Shown here piece after piece: positions 33,586 through 42,794 of a stretch of 64,000 nt of DNA; the stretch's first letter is position 1; each line of letters opens with the position of its first letter. Made by a program: the position numbers and the translations under genes. Source of the stretch: Actinoplanes xinjiangensis (lineage in GTDB: Bacteria; Actinomycetota; Actinomycetes; Mycobacteriales; Micromonosporaceae); contig NZ_QGGR01000011.1 in the NCBI RefSeq assembly GCF_003148685.1, positions 236,232 to 300,231 on the forward strand, written 5' to 3'. Under the pieces are notes generated by a model. That model saw only the letters and a program-made list of their open reading frames with translations. It searched no databases and was not told the DNA's origin.

Positions 33586-34035
33586 TCACTGTTCACCCGT
33601 CGTCCACCAGCGGGCCAGGGCTGCGGTGGCCGGGTCGTCGGAGGCGGCCAGGACCGTCCACGGGTCGGCGCCGTCGGGGATCTCGATGCCGGCGTACGCG
33701 GCCAGCTCCTGCGGGGACACGGTCTCCACCGGCGGCAGGAAGCCGGTGGGGTCGCCGGCACCCAGGGTGGTGGCGTCGATCCAGGGGAAACCGTCGACCG
33801 GTTCGGGCAGGTCGACGTCGAGAGCCGGCGGGAAGACCGGGTCGTCGGCGACCGCGGCGAGCTGCTCACCGGCACCGTCGAGGTCGGGCACGTCCACGTC
33901 GGGCAGGTGCGCGTCGGGCACGTCCACGTCCGGCAGGTCCCACGTGTCGTGGTCGAGCGGCTCGGGCGCGGCGACGTCGTCGTGGTGGGGCGGGTCGAAG
34001 TCGAACGCGTCGTCGTGGTCCCAGTGGTCGGTCAT
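33586..34035 (-). CDS. Acidic, repeat-bearing protein downstream of the dynamin genes
   Basis: The 149-aa protein is rich in Asp, His and Pro at the N-terminus (MTDHWDHDDAFDFDPPHHDD). It has repeated DVDVPD/DAHLPD units in the middle, then an Ala-rich helical end. It has no membrane helix. Its start codon overlaps the stop of the first dynamin gene, so it is part of that operon. It may bind divalent metal or basic partners; the role is unknown. IniB of mycobacterial iniBAC also accompanies two dynamin-like proteins, but it is Gly/Ala-rich and upstream. Confidence 0.7.
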   Translation of the reverse strand: MTDHWDHDDAFDFDPPHHDDVAAPEPLDHDTWDLPDVDVPDAHLPDVDVPDLDGAGEQLAAVADDPVFPPALDVDLPEPVDGFPWIDATTLGAGDPTGFLPPVETVSPQELAAYAGIEIPDGADPWTVLAASDDPATAALARWWTTGEQ

Positions 34036-35816
34036 CAGGCCTGTCCTTCATCGGTGGGGGTGGGAGTCAGGGAACGGGCCCGCAACAGGGCTTCGTCGGC
34101 GACCCGCAGCCGGGCGGCGGCGGTGTCCCGGTCGGTGGTGGCCGCGGCCCGCCGCCGGGCACGCCCGGCGGCGTCCTCGGCGGCGGCGGCGTCGATCTCG
34201 GCGATCAGCGCGTCGAGTTCGCGCAGCCGGCGTTCGATCGCGTCGTCGAGAGCGACCGACAACGCGTACTGCAGGTCGGTGAACCGGCCGCTGATCTCGT
34301 CGGTCAGCGCGGCCCGCGCCTCGGCGAGCACGTCACGCAGCCACGTGTGGGCGTGCCGGCGGTCGGTGTGCACGCGGCGGCGGTAGATGACGTACCCGCC
34401 GGCGGCCAGGCCCAGACCCAGGCCGGCGAACGGGATCAGCAGCCCGGCTCCGGCGATGCCCAGGGCGGACACGCCGAGCATCGCGCCGCGCCCGGCGATC
34501 AGGGCGATCCCGCCGGCGGACAGGGCGATCAGCATGTTGTCGCCGGATCCGTCGCGCGGTGGGCCCGCGGTCAGGGTGTGCCGCAGGGTGGCGCTGACCC
34601 GGGCCGGGTCGAACGAGTCGGCCAGCACCTTCTCGGCCACCTCGCGGTAGGTGTCCTCCAGAGTGGTCGACAGTTCCGCCGCGACGGCCTGCAACTGGGT
34701 GTCCAGGTCGTCGGGCAGCGCGGTCAGCGTGTCACCCTTGGCGGCGTCGATGCGTACCGCGTAGTCGTGCTGGACCTCGGTCAGCCGGGTCCGCAGCCGG
34801 CCGACCACGGCGACCCGGGCGTGCTGGATCTCGGCGTTCAGTTTCAGGGTCCACTGCCGGGACTCGGTGCGTTTACGGGCGGCGAGCGCGGCGCGTTCGG
34901 CGCGGGTGGCGGCCTGGGCGGTGGCGTCGGCGGCGGCCGCCTGCACCCGTTCGTCGGCGACGTCGCGCAGCCGGGTCAGGTCGCGGTGGGCGGCGCGCAG
35001 CACGTTGGCCAGGCGCAGCTGGTGGCCGCGGCCGGCGAGTTCGACCAGGGCGTGCTGCAGGGCCGGCACCTTCGACTCGGTGGCCAGGGCGTCGCGGGTG
35101 GCCGGGTCGGCCGACAGGGCCAGCTCGGCCAGGCGTGCCGACACCGGGAACCAGGGGGCGGCGGCGAACCGGGGTGCGTGCGCCTGCAGCAGTGACCGGT
35201 TGTCCTCGGCGATGGTCCGCCACTGCCCGAACGCGTCGATCTTGGTGAGGGCGAACACGACGGCGTCGACGCGTTCGGTGGCCGCGGCCAGGAAGTCGAG
35301 TTCCGGCTGCGACAGCGGGGCCGACGCGTCGGCGACGAACAGCAGGGCGGTGGCGCGGCGGACCGCGTCCAGCGCGATCGTGGCGTGCACCGGGTCCAGA
35401 CCGCCGGCGCCCGGGGTGTCCAGCAGGGTCAGATACCGCAGCAGCGGCGCCGGATGGGTGACCTCGATCTTGCGGGTCCGCTGGTGGCCGCGCGCCCACG
35501 ACGACAGGTCGTCGACCTCGACCTCCTCGCCGCCGGGCAGCCAGGCGCGGGCGGTGAACGTGTCGCCGGGTACGAAACTCAGATACGCCGCGGTGGTCAC
35601 GGCCGCGTCGACCGGTGACAGGCCGGGCACCCCGAGCAGTGCGTTGACCAGCGAACTCTTACCGCGTTTGGTTTCCCCGACGACGACCACCCCGGGCCGG
35701 GTCAGGTGGGCGCGGCGCAGCTGTGCCAGGTCGGCGGCCGCGTCCGGGTCGGCGGTCCGCAGATACGACAGGGTGTCGCGGACCGCGGTGTCCAGCAGTG
35801 TGGTCAGATCCTGCAC
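34035..35816 (-). CDS. Dynamin-like GTPase with C-terminal membrane helices (IniA-like)
   Basis: The 593-aa protein has the dynamin G domain: G1 GETKRGKSS at 47-55, a switch Thr in AAVTTAAYL, G3 LLDTPGAGG and G4 ALTKIDAFG. A long helical stalk follows. It carries two adjacent hydrophobic segments at about 455-505 (LIALSAGGIALIAG and LGIAGAGLLIPFAGLGLGLA), as in membrane-remodelling bacterial dynamins. Location is the inner face of the membrane. It overlaps the second dynamin gene by 13 bp; such pairs act together (DynA/DynB in Streptomyces, IniA/IniC in mycobacteria). Confidence 0.9.
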   Translation of the reverse strand: MQDLTTLLDTAVRDTLSYLRTADPDAAADLAQLRRAHLTRPGVVVVGETKRGKSSLVNALLGVPGLSPVDAAVTTAAYLSFVPGDTFTARAWLPGGEEVEVDDLSSWARGHQRTRKIEVTHPAPLLRYLTLLDTPGAGGLDPVHATIALDAVRRATALLFVADASAPLSQPELDFLAAATERVDAVVFALTKIDAFGQWRTIAEDNRSLLQAHAPRFAAAPWFPVSARLAELALSADPATRDALATESKVPALQHALVELAGRGHQLRLANVLRAAHRDLTRLRDVADERVQAAAADATAQAATRAERAALAARKRTESRQWTLKLNAEIQHARVAVVGRLRTRLTEVQHDYAVRIDAAKGDTLTALPDDLDTQLQAVAAELSTTLEDTYREVAEKVLADSFDPARVSATLRHTLTAGPPRDGSGDNMLIALSAGGIALIAGRGAMLGVSALGIAGAGLLIPFAGLGLGLAAGGYVIYRRRVHTDRRHAHTWLRDVLAEARAALTDEISGRFTDLQYALSVALDDAIERRLRELDALIAEIDAAAAEDAAGRARRRAAATTDRDTAAARLRVADEALLRARSLTPTPTDEGQA

Positions 35817-37276
35817 TGGCGCACCTCCTGGGCGAGCAGCTGGAACCCGCGGTGCGCGACGTGCGCGATCCGGGCCTGCGCCGGCCCGGCCCCGTCGACG
35901 GCGTAGGCCCGCCAGCGGCCGGCGGCGGCGACCGCGGCGGCGGCCAGCGCGGTGCCGTCGGCGTCGGGCAGGTCCAGGATCCAGCGCGGGTCGGTCGAGG
36001 TGGCCAGCCGGATCAGCTGCTGCTCCCAGTGCGCCGGCAGCGCCACGGCACCGGTCGCGGCCCGCTGCGCGGCGTCGAGCAGCCGCAGCCGGTGGTAGGC
36101 CGGGTCACGCAAAGCCTGCTCGACGGCGTCGCGGATGGCGGCCCGGTTCTGCCGGTCCAGCGAGGCGAGGCGTTCCAGGCGGGTCAGCGCCCAGCCGGCC
36201 TTGATCGCGTCCGAGCGCCAGCGGAACGTCTGGTCGACGGTGGTGGTCAGCCGGGCCAGACCGGACGCCGCCGACAGCCGCCGCACCAGCTCGCCGGTAC
36301 CCAGCCGCGGCTCGGCGGCCAACTGGGCGCAGGCGAACCCGATGCCGTACAGGTCGAGCCGGGTCAGTAGCCGTTCGCGCTGGTCGGCGCTGATCGGGGC
36401 GGGCCGGCTGCGGAACAGGTCGGCCGACAGCAGCAGCAGGGTGAGGTCCGCCGGCGCCAGCGCGGCGAGCCGGGCGAGCGCGTCGCGGTCGGCGCCGGTC
36501 AGCCGGCCGGCCTCGGCGGTCTCGGCCAGCAGCCCGGCCACCGGCACGACATCACCGACGGTACGGGCCAGCAGTGCCGCCTGCTGCTGCGCCAGCGGCC
36601 CGGCGACCGGCCACGGGTCACCGGCGCCGCCGGCCAGCGTGTCGATGCGGCCCAGCACCCCGATCGCGTTGATCGGGCTGGTCGCCAGCCGGGCCGACGC
36701 GGTGTGGAAGGCCTGCAGCGCCCGCACGTCGTCGGCGCGGACCGCCTGGGTGAACACGTAGATGACCGCCTCGGCGGCGGCGACCTCACCGGCGGAGTCG
36801 TCGTCGATACCGACCGCCGCCTCGGCGCGGGCACTGCCGGCCGTGTCGGTCGACGCCAGGCCCGGCGTGTCGACGACGGTCAGGTCCCGCAGCCGGTCAC
36901 TGGTGAGCGCGACGTCGACATACGCGATGCGCACCGCCGGCACCCCGAGCCGGTCCGGCACCATGCCGTCCTCGTCCAGCGGCAGGCTGTGCCGGGCCCC
37001 GTCCCGGGTGACCACGTCGATGCGATCGGCGGCCCCGTAACGGAATCGGGTGACCACGCGAGTGCACTCGCCGGCCGCGGTGGGGGCGACCCGACGACCG
37101 ATCAGGGCGTTGACTAGTGTCGACTTTCCGGCTTTAAGGCGGCCTGCGATCGCCACACGTAACGGATCGTGAAGACGGTTGCTAATCTGCTGGACCTGTT
37201 GACCAGCATCGGAGGAAACCCGGGTGACGATCTCGTGACACAGAGTCGCGATTCCGGAGGTGAGCGGGCCGTTCAC
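35804..37276 (-). CDS. Dynamin-like GTPase without membrane helix (IniC-like partner)
   Basis: The 490-aa protein starts at GTG 37276. G1 is AGRLKAGKSTLVNAL near 44-58, G3 is VVDTPGLASTD, and the G4 position is occupied by GRIDTL in place of the usual NKxD. About 250 helical residues follow without a membrane span. It is the first gene of a three-gene operon with the IniA-like partner and the acidic protein. The divergent LAL regulator starts about 200 bp away and could control it. Confidence 0.88.
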   Translation of the reverse strand: MNGPLTSGIATLCHEIVTRVSSDAGQQVQQISNRLHDPLRVAIAGRLKAGKSTLVNALIGRRVAPTAAGECTRVVTRFRYGAADRIDVVTRDGARHSLPLDEDGMVPDRLGVPAVRIAYVDVALTSDRLRDLTVVDTPGLASTDTAGSARAEAAVGIDDDSAGEVAAAEAVIYVFTQAVRADDVRALQAFHTASARLATSPINAIGVLGRIDTLAGGAGDPWPVAGPLAQQQAALLARTVGDVVPVAGLLAETAEAGRLTGADRDALARLAALAPADLTLLLLSADLFRSRPAPISADQRERLLTRLDLYGIGFACAQLAAEPRLGTGELVRRLSAASGLARLTTTVDQTFRWRSDAIKAGWALTRLERLASLDRQNRAAIRDAVEQALRDPAYHRLRLLDAAQRAATGAVALPAHWEQQLIRLATSTDPRWILDLPDADGTALAAAAVAAAGRWRAYAVDGAGPAQARIAHVAHRGFQLLAQEVRQCRI

Positions 37277-37482
37277 TTCGACTCGTCAGCGCAGCACACC
37301 GTCGGCGACAATGTGCCTATCGCGGAAGTCGGCGTCACGAAAGGGCCCTCCTGTAGTTCACCGCAGTCTCACAGAGCCTACGGAGGTCGGCACCGTGACC
37401 GGGATCCCGAGATCGTGCCAGTGATGTCGGCCCCACGGACGGTGGTCGCCGCGATGTTCACCGCGAGGATGGGAGGGCGCAG

Positions 37483-40011
37483 GTGACGGACGAGCCAGAG
37501 GTGGCCGCCCGTACCGCTCTGCGCCAGGGGCCCGCCCTCGTCGTGTTGACCGGGCCGCCCGGCTGCGGGCGGACCACCCTGCTGCGGCGCATCGCCGCCG
37601 CCGTGCCGGGCCCCGCCCACCTCGGCGGTGGCCTGGCCATGCTCGCCGAGGTCCCGGCGCTGGCCCTGTCGCGGGCGGTGCGGGCCCGGCTGCCCGCCGA
37701 CGACGTGCCCCTGCTGGCCGAGGCGGTCCGCTCCCGGGTCCGCGGTGGGCTGCTGGTCCTCGACGACCTGCAGTACGCCGACCCGGCCACCGTCGCCGCC
37801 CTGCCGCACCTGGCCCGCACCTGCCGGGTGCTGGTCGCCGTGCGGACCCCGCACCGGCTCAGCGAACCCCTGGCCGCCGCCCTGCGCGACGCCGCGACCG
37901 CCTGGCTGCCGGTGCCACCACTGACCCCCGGCGAGTCGCACGCCCTGGTCCGTAAGACCGCCGGCGGCCTCGACGAGCAGTCCACATCGGCGGTGATCGC
38001 CCGGGCCGGCGGCAACCCCCTGGCGACCATCGCGCTGGCCCGGCAGGCCGCCGCGGGCCGCGCACCGATCGGGGAGGACATCGACCAGGTGGCGTACGCG
38101 ATCGCCGCCGCCCTGGCCGACCTGCCCCGGGCCGCCCGCACCGCGCTGGCCGCGCTCGGGCTGCTCGGCCGGCCCGCCGCCCCCGCCCTACTCGGTACCG
38201 GCGCCGCCGACCTGCTGGCCGCCGGCCTGGTCACCGCGGAACCCGGCGGGTCACTGCTGCCGGTGTCGGCGTACGTCGCCGAGACCGCCGCCGGCCTGCT
38301 CGACGGCCCGGCCCGCGCCGACCTGCACGCCCGGCTCGCCGAGTTGACACCACCGGCCGAAGCGGCCCGGCACCTGGCCGCCGCCGGGGACCCCGACGCG
38401 GCGTACCGCAAGGCCCTGGCCGCCGCCGACCGGGTCGCCGGCGCCGAACGGGCCGCCCTGCTGCTGTTCGCCTGCGCGCTGCCGGCCGACGTCGACCCGC
38501 GGGTACGCCTGGCCGCCGCCGACGCCGCCCTGGCCACCGGCCGCGCCACGGACGCCGCCGAGGTCCTGCGCCCGCTGGCCGCACTCGCCGGGGCCTTCCC
38601 CCGGGCGGCCGCACCCGGTCACGGCGTCGACCCGGCGGCCGGTGCACCCCCGGTGGATCCGCTGGCCCTGGAGGCGGCCGTGCTGCGCGGCGAAGCGCTG
38701 CTGCAGGCCGGTGAGCCGGGCGCCGCCCGCGACGCGGTACGCGCCGTGCCGGACACCGCCGCCGCCGGGGTCGTCGCCGCCCGCGACCGGGTCCTGCTGC
38801 TGTGTGCCCTGTCCACCGAACCGATGAGCGCCCTCGAACTCGCCGACAAAATCGCCGTCCGGCATCCGCAGCCACCGCCGGGGATCGTCGCCGCGCTGGC
38901 CGCGGTCCGGGCCACCCACCGGCTGCCCGGCTGGGACACCGCACTGCGCACCGCCGCCGGGTTCGCCGACCCGCTGATCGCCCGCTGGTCGGCGTGGCTG
39001 CTGGTCGAGCACCTGGCCGCCGAGGGCCGGCTCACCGACGCGGCCGCCGCCGCCCTGACCGCGGCAGCAGCCGCCGCCGACGCACTCGCCTACGGCTGGC
39101 AGACCCGGTTCCTGGCCGCCGCCGACTGGACCCTGGCCCTGCACGGCCCGGACGTGCCGGCCGAACTGTCCTGGGACGGCATCGAAGGGGTACTGCGCAG
39201 GGCGGCGAACCTCACCGACCGGGCCCTGCCCGACCAGGCCCGCGCCTACGCCACCGCGGCGACCGCCCTGATCGAGGCCGACACCGGCCTGCTCGCGGCC
39301 GCCCGCGCCCGGCTGGAGAACGCCCCGGCCCACCCGGCCGCCGCCTGGGTGGCCCGCGAAGCCGCCTGGCTCGACGGCCAGCCCGACCGGGCCGCGCGGA
39401 CCCCCGCCGACGCCGGCACCGGTCTGCTGGCCGGCCTGCACGCGATCACCGCCCGCTGGGCCGCCTACGACCTGGGCATGCCCGGCAACGCGGCGATCCC
39501 GGTCGACCTGCCCGTCGCGGCCCGCCGCACCCTGACCGCATGGGCCGTCGGGTCCGGGCTGGACACCGCCGCCGACAGCTGGCAGCCGGTCGCCCTGCGC
39601 GAACAGATCCGCTGCCTGATCGCGGCCGGACTCACCGGCGGCGACCGTGACCAGGCCGTCGCCGCGCTGCTGCGGGCCGAGCAGCTCGCCGACACCGCCG
39701 GGCTCACCGTGCTGGCCGGCCGCGCCCGCCGCGGGCTGCGCCGGCACCAGATCCAGCGCGACAGCCGCAGCCCCCGCTCCGACGGGCGGCTCACCCGCCG
39801 CGAACTGGACGTCCTGGGCCTGGTCGCGGCGGGGGAACCGACCCGCCGCATCGCCGGGCAACTCGGCATCTCCGCCGAGACCGTCGACACCCACATCCGC
39901 GCGAGCATGCGCAAACTCGGGGCGCGTACCCGTACCGAGGCAGCGGCACTCGCCTTCGCCACCACCCCGGCAAGGCCCGAACCCTTCGACACCAGCGAGG
40001 ATGGCCGGTGA
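37483..40011 (+). CDS. LAL-type LuxR family regulator with N-terminal ATPase domain
   Basis: The 842-aa protein begins with an AAA/STAND ATPase module: Walker A TGPPGCGRTTLL at 23-34 and Walker B LLVLDDLQYADP near 88-99. A long helical, TPR-like middle follows, and an HTH_LuxR domain closes it (RLTRRELDVLGLVAAGE, TVDTHIRASMRKLGARTRTE). This is the large ATP-binding LuxR (LAL) architecture, usually an activator of catabolic or secondary-metabolism genes. It is divergent from the dynamin operon. The next gene overlaps its stop (ATGA). Confidence 0.93.
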   Translation: MTDEPEVAARTALRQGPALVVLTGPPGCGRTTLLRRIAAAVPGPAHLGGGLAMLAEVPALALSRAVRARLPADDVPLLAEAVRSRVRGGLLVLDDLQYADPATVAALPHLARTCRVLVAVRTPHRLSEPLAAALRDAATAWLPVPPLTPGESHALVRKTAGGLDEQSTSAVIARAGGNPLATIALARQAAAGRAPIGEDIDQVAYAIAAALADLPRAARTALAALGLLGRPAAPALLGTGAADLLAAGLVTAEPGGSLLPVSAYVAETAAGLLDGPARADLHARLAELTPPAEAARHLAAAGDPDAAYRKALAAADRVAGAERAALLLFACALPADVDPRVRLAAADAALATGRATDAAEVLRPLAALAGAFPRAAAPGHGVDPAAGAPPVDPLALEAAVLRGEALLQAGEPGAARDAVRAVPDTAAAGVVAARDRVLLLCALSTEPMSALELADKIAVRHPQPPPGIVAALAAVRATHRLPGWDTALRTAAGFADPLIARWSAWLLVEHLAAEGRLTDAAAAALTAAAAAADALAYGWQTRFLAAADWTLALHGPDVPAELSWDGIEGVLRRAANLTDRALPDQARAYATAATALIEADTGLLAAARARLENAPAHPAAAWVAREAAWLDGQPDRAARTPADAGTGLLAGLHAITARWAAYDLGMPGNAAIPVDLPVAARRTLTAWAVGSGLDTAADSWQPVALREQIRCLIAAGLTGGDRDQAVAALLRAEQLADTAGLTVLAGRARRGLRRHQIQRDSRSPRSDGRLTRRELDVLGLVAAGEPTRRIAGQLGISAETVDTHIRASMRKLGARTRTEAAALAFATTPARPEPFDTSEDGR

Positions 40012-40544
40012 TACGACAGCCCGACGACGCTCCACGCCACGTAGTTGCCACCGCGGCCGAAGCAGACACCGTCCTGCGGCGGCTGGCCCGTGATGGATGG
40101 ACCGCCCGGGCCGGATTCGCCCTGCCCGACCCGTCCTGGGACGTCGGCGCCGCCCACCTGCTCCTGCACGGCCGCATCGGCGACGACGACCTCGAATCAG
40201 CGCAGCTGGCGGTCCTCGCGGCCGCCCGCGGCGCCGGCGTGGTGGCCGTCTGCGACCCCGAGTCGACAGCCGGGCGTGCCCTCATCGACGACCTGTCCCG
40301 GCTCGGCCCGGTGCACCGCGGCATCGACGGCTCCGACACCATCGCCAACCTCATCCCCGAACAGCGGGCCCTGCTCGACCGGCTGGCCGCCGGCGACACC
40401 ATCGCGGCCGCGGCCGCCGCCGAATTCCTGTCCCTGCGCACCGCGAACCGCCGCATCGCCGAGGCCAGAGCCCTGTTCGGGGTCCGCACCACCCGCGAAG
40501 CCGTGCTGGCCTACCTGCGCCAGCGCCAGCGTTCCCCCGACTGA
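40008..40544 (+). CDS. Small HTH regulator-like protein coupled to the LAL gene
   Basis: The 178-aa protein starts at GTG 40008, overlapping the LAL stop by 4 bp. The C-terminal 65 residues (PEQRALLDRLAAGDTIAAAA, SLRTANRRIAEARALFGV, TREAVLAYLRQ) follow the spacing of a LuxR-type HTH domain with a divergent recognition helix. The N-terminal part contains VAVCDPESTAGRALIDDL and resembles a degenerate receiver fold. It probably modulates the same target genes as the LAL protein. Confidence 0.75.
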   Translation: MIRQPDDAPRHVVATAAEADTVLRRLARDGWTARAGFALPDPSWDVGAAHLLLHGRIGDDDLESAQLAVLAAARGAGVVAVCDPESTAGRALIDDLSRLGPVHRGIDGSDTIANLIPEQRALLDRLAAGDTIAAAAAAEFLSLRTANRRIAEARALFGVRTTREAVLAYLRQRQRSPD

Positions 40545-40650
40545 CCCGGCTACACCGTCCGCAGTAGAAGACAGTGCCACCACCGGTATGACGCGGGCAG
40601 CGGCCCGGTCCTCGTAGCGTCGGGCCGACGACACCGAGGAGGTCCGCACG

Positions 40651-41274
40651 ATGCCCGCCCCGATCGACCGCCGCAGCATCCCGGTCCTGGCCGCCGCCGG
40701 CGGCTACCTGCTGCTCACCCTCACCGCCGATCTGCTCAACCCCGGGTGGAGCCCGGTCGAGACGATGGTCAGCCACTACGTGCACGCCCGGGCCGGCTGG
40801 CTGATCCCCGCCGCACTGCTCAGCCTGGCCGCCGCCGGCGCGCTACTGACCCGGCTGCTGCGCCCCACCGCCACCCCGCTCACCCGCATGCTGCTGCGGA
40901 TCTGGGCACTCGCGGTCCTGGCCGGGGCACTGTTCCCCGCCGATCCGCCCGGCCGGTGGGACCAGCCGCCGACCGTCGCCGGCATGATCCACGGCCTGGC
41001 CGCAGCGGCCGCGTTCACCATCCTGCCCGTCGCGGCAATAGCCGCCACCCACACCCGGCAGCCGGTCACCCGCCCGGCGACCGTCACCGCGGCCCTGACC
41101 GTCCTGACCTACCTGCTGCTGGTGGCCGCGTTCCTCGACGTGCAGGACGGCCCGTCGCTGACCATCGGGGGATGGGACAGCCTGATCGGCCTGATCGAAC
41201 GCGTGACTCTGTGGACCTACGTGGCCTGGCTGGCCGTCACCGCCGCCGGCACCCGACGCCCGGCCCCGGCGTGA
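40651..41274 (+). CDS. DUF998 membrane protein
   Basis: The 207-aa protein has six hydrophobic segments and the DUF998 opening (LLTLTADLLNPGWSPVETMV, SHYVHARAGWLIPAALL), with FPADPPGRWDQPPT between helices 3 and 4. The function of the family is unknown. ATG 40651 follows GAGGAGG. The next gene starts at its stop codon (GTGA overlap). Confidence 0.85.
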   Translation: MPAPIDRRSIPVLAAAGGYLLLTLTADLLNPGWSPVETMVSHYVHARAGWLIPAALLSLAAAGALLTRLLRPTATPLTRMLLRIWALAVLAGALFPADPPGRWDQPPTVAGMIHGLAAAAAFTILPVAAIAATHTRQPVTRPATVTAALTVLTYLLLVAAFLDVQDGPSLTIGGWDSLIGLIERVTLWTYVAWLAVTAAGTRRPAPA

Positions 41275-41882
41275 CAGCGCCGATGGTGGTGCTGCTCAAC
41301 GGGGCCTCCTGCGCGGGCAAGACCACCCTCGGCCGGGCGGTGCAGGACCTGACCACCGAACCGATGATGCTGCTCGGCCTGGACACCTGCTTCGCGATGG
41401 TCCCGGACCGGTGGGCGGGCGGCCCGCAAGGCCCGTACCGGGACCGGGGGTTCGCCTACGACCGGCTGCCCGACGACGACGGCCACCCGATGCTGCGCAT
41501 CACCTACGGCGACGTCGGCCGGCGGATGATGGCCGGCTTCCACCGGGCCGTCGCCGCCCTGCTGACCGCCGGTAACCCGGTGATCGTCGACGAGATGCTG
41601 CTCAGCGGCGAGATCCGCGACGACTGGCTGCACGTGCTGGCCCCGTGGCGGCCCCTGCGGGTCGGCGTGTTCTGCGACGACACCACCCTCGCCGCCCGGG
41701 AACAGGCCCGCGGCAGGCGGCCGGGACTGGCCCGCTGGTCGGCCCGGCACGCCCACCACGGCATGACCTACGACCTGACCGTCGACACCACCGGCACCGA
41801 CCCGGCGACCGCCGCCGCCCGGGTGGCCGCCCTCGTCAGCCGGCGCTCAGGCGAAGGCGTCCAGCAACGTGGCGACCTGTAA
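41271..41882 (+). CDS. Chloramphenicol phosphotransferase-like P-loop kinase
   Basis: The 203-aa protein starts with the P-loop LLNGASCAGKTTLGRA. LLGLDTCFAMVPDRW follows, which matches the substrate loop of chloramphenicol 3-O-phosphotransferase (CPT family). The catalytic Asp region NPVIVDEMLL and the lid RGRRPGLARWSARHAH are present. It may inactivate a drug or phosphorylate a related metabolite. The C-terminal 12 residues overlap the convergent gene by 36 bp and may be an extension. Confidence 0.82.
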   Translation: MTAPMVVLLNGASCAGKTTLGRAVQDLTTEPMMLLGLDTCFAMVPDRWAGGPQGPYRDRGFAYDRLPDDDGHPMLRITYGDVGRRMMAGFHRAVAALLTAGNPVIVDEMLLSGEIRDDWLHVLAPWRPLRVGVFCDDTTLAAREQARGRRPGLARWSARHAHHGMTYDLTVDTTGTDPATAAARVAALVSRRSGEGVQQRGDL

Positions 41883-42680
41883 CCGCAGCACCGGCGAGTG
41901 CGCGCCGGCGACCACCACCGACACCAGGTCCCCGTCGACGGCCAGACGGACGTCGAGCGTCTCGAAGATCCCGTCCATGGTGTACGTGTACCAGCCGCCC
42001 CCACCCTCCCCGCCGCCCTGCATCGCCCGGGCCACCACGTCACGGGCCCGGTCGGCGGGACGGTGCAGGGCGTACTCGGACAGCAGATCCAGGAAGACAC
42101 CCCGCTGCGCCAGCCGGATCCGCCCGTCCAGCTCCGTACCCACCGTCTCCGGCCACCCCTGCTCCTCCTCCTGCTCCTCGCCGTCGGGGTCCGGCTGCAG
42201 GCCCCCGCTGACGGCGTGCCGGTCGTCGAACCCGAGACGCACGTCGGCCCACAGGTCCAGACGGCGGATCGCGGAAACGGGATCGTAGGCGGCGGTGGGC
42301 AACTGCGGGACGCGTTTACGGCCCTGCTCGTCGAGACGGTAGGGGACGTCGAACGCCGACCGCCACTGCTGCACGGCCGAACCGAAACGCTGCTGCGCCG
42401 CGGCAGCGCCCAGGTGCAGGTACCGGCCGATGTCAGCCCAGGAACTACCGCGTTCACGTTCGTAGACCACCGCGGCGGTGACGAGCCGGTCCGCGTGACC
42501 GGCGACCGCCGCGGCCTCACTGACCCGGCCGCCGGCGCCGCAGAACTCGTCGTAGCGGGTGACCGCCAGACCCGCCGCGGCATCGGACAGTCCGCGGGCC
42601 TGATCGCAGAGCACCAGACGGGCCAGGGCGCGGCGCGAGAACCGGGCACGGTCATCGTCGTACGGCGTTGCGGTAGTCAT
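41847..42680 (-). CDS. Uncharacterised 277-aa protein
   Basis: From ATG 42680 (MTTATPYDDDRARFSRRALA) the protein has an N-terminal helical part with a possible HTH (ERERGSSWADIGRYLHLGAA). A middle region follows, with an acidic Glu run (DGEEQEEEQGW) and a beta-rich C-terminus containing WYTYTMDGIFETLDVRLAVD. There is no signal peptide. I do not recognise the family. It is divergent from the ABC exporter operon and might regulate it. Confidence 0.7.
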   Translation of the reverse strand: MTTATPYDDDRARFSRRALARLVLCDQARGLSDAAAGLAVTRYDEFCGAGGRVSEAAAVAGHADRLVTAAVVYERERGSSWADIGRYLHLGAAAAQQRFGSAVQQWRSAFDVPYRLDEQGRKRVPQLPTAAYDPVSAIRRLDLWADVRLGFDDRHAVSGGLQPDPDGEEQEEEQGWPETVGTELDGRIRLAQRGVFLDLLSEYALHRPADRARDVVARAMQGGGEGGGGWYTYTMDGIFETLDVRLAVDGDLVSVVVAGAHSPVLRLQVATLLDAFA

Positions 42681-42794
42681 CGACGCAGCGTCGCACATCA
42701 GCCGGATGACGGATTCCCGGGTCAGCAGCATCCGTGCCCCGGCGTGGCCGGCGGACCGATTCGGATGCGGCACCGGACCCGGATCCTGAAAGGC

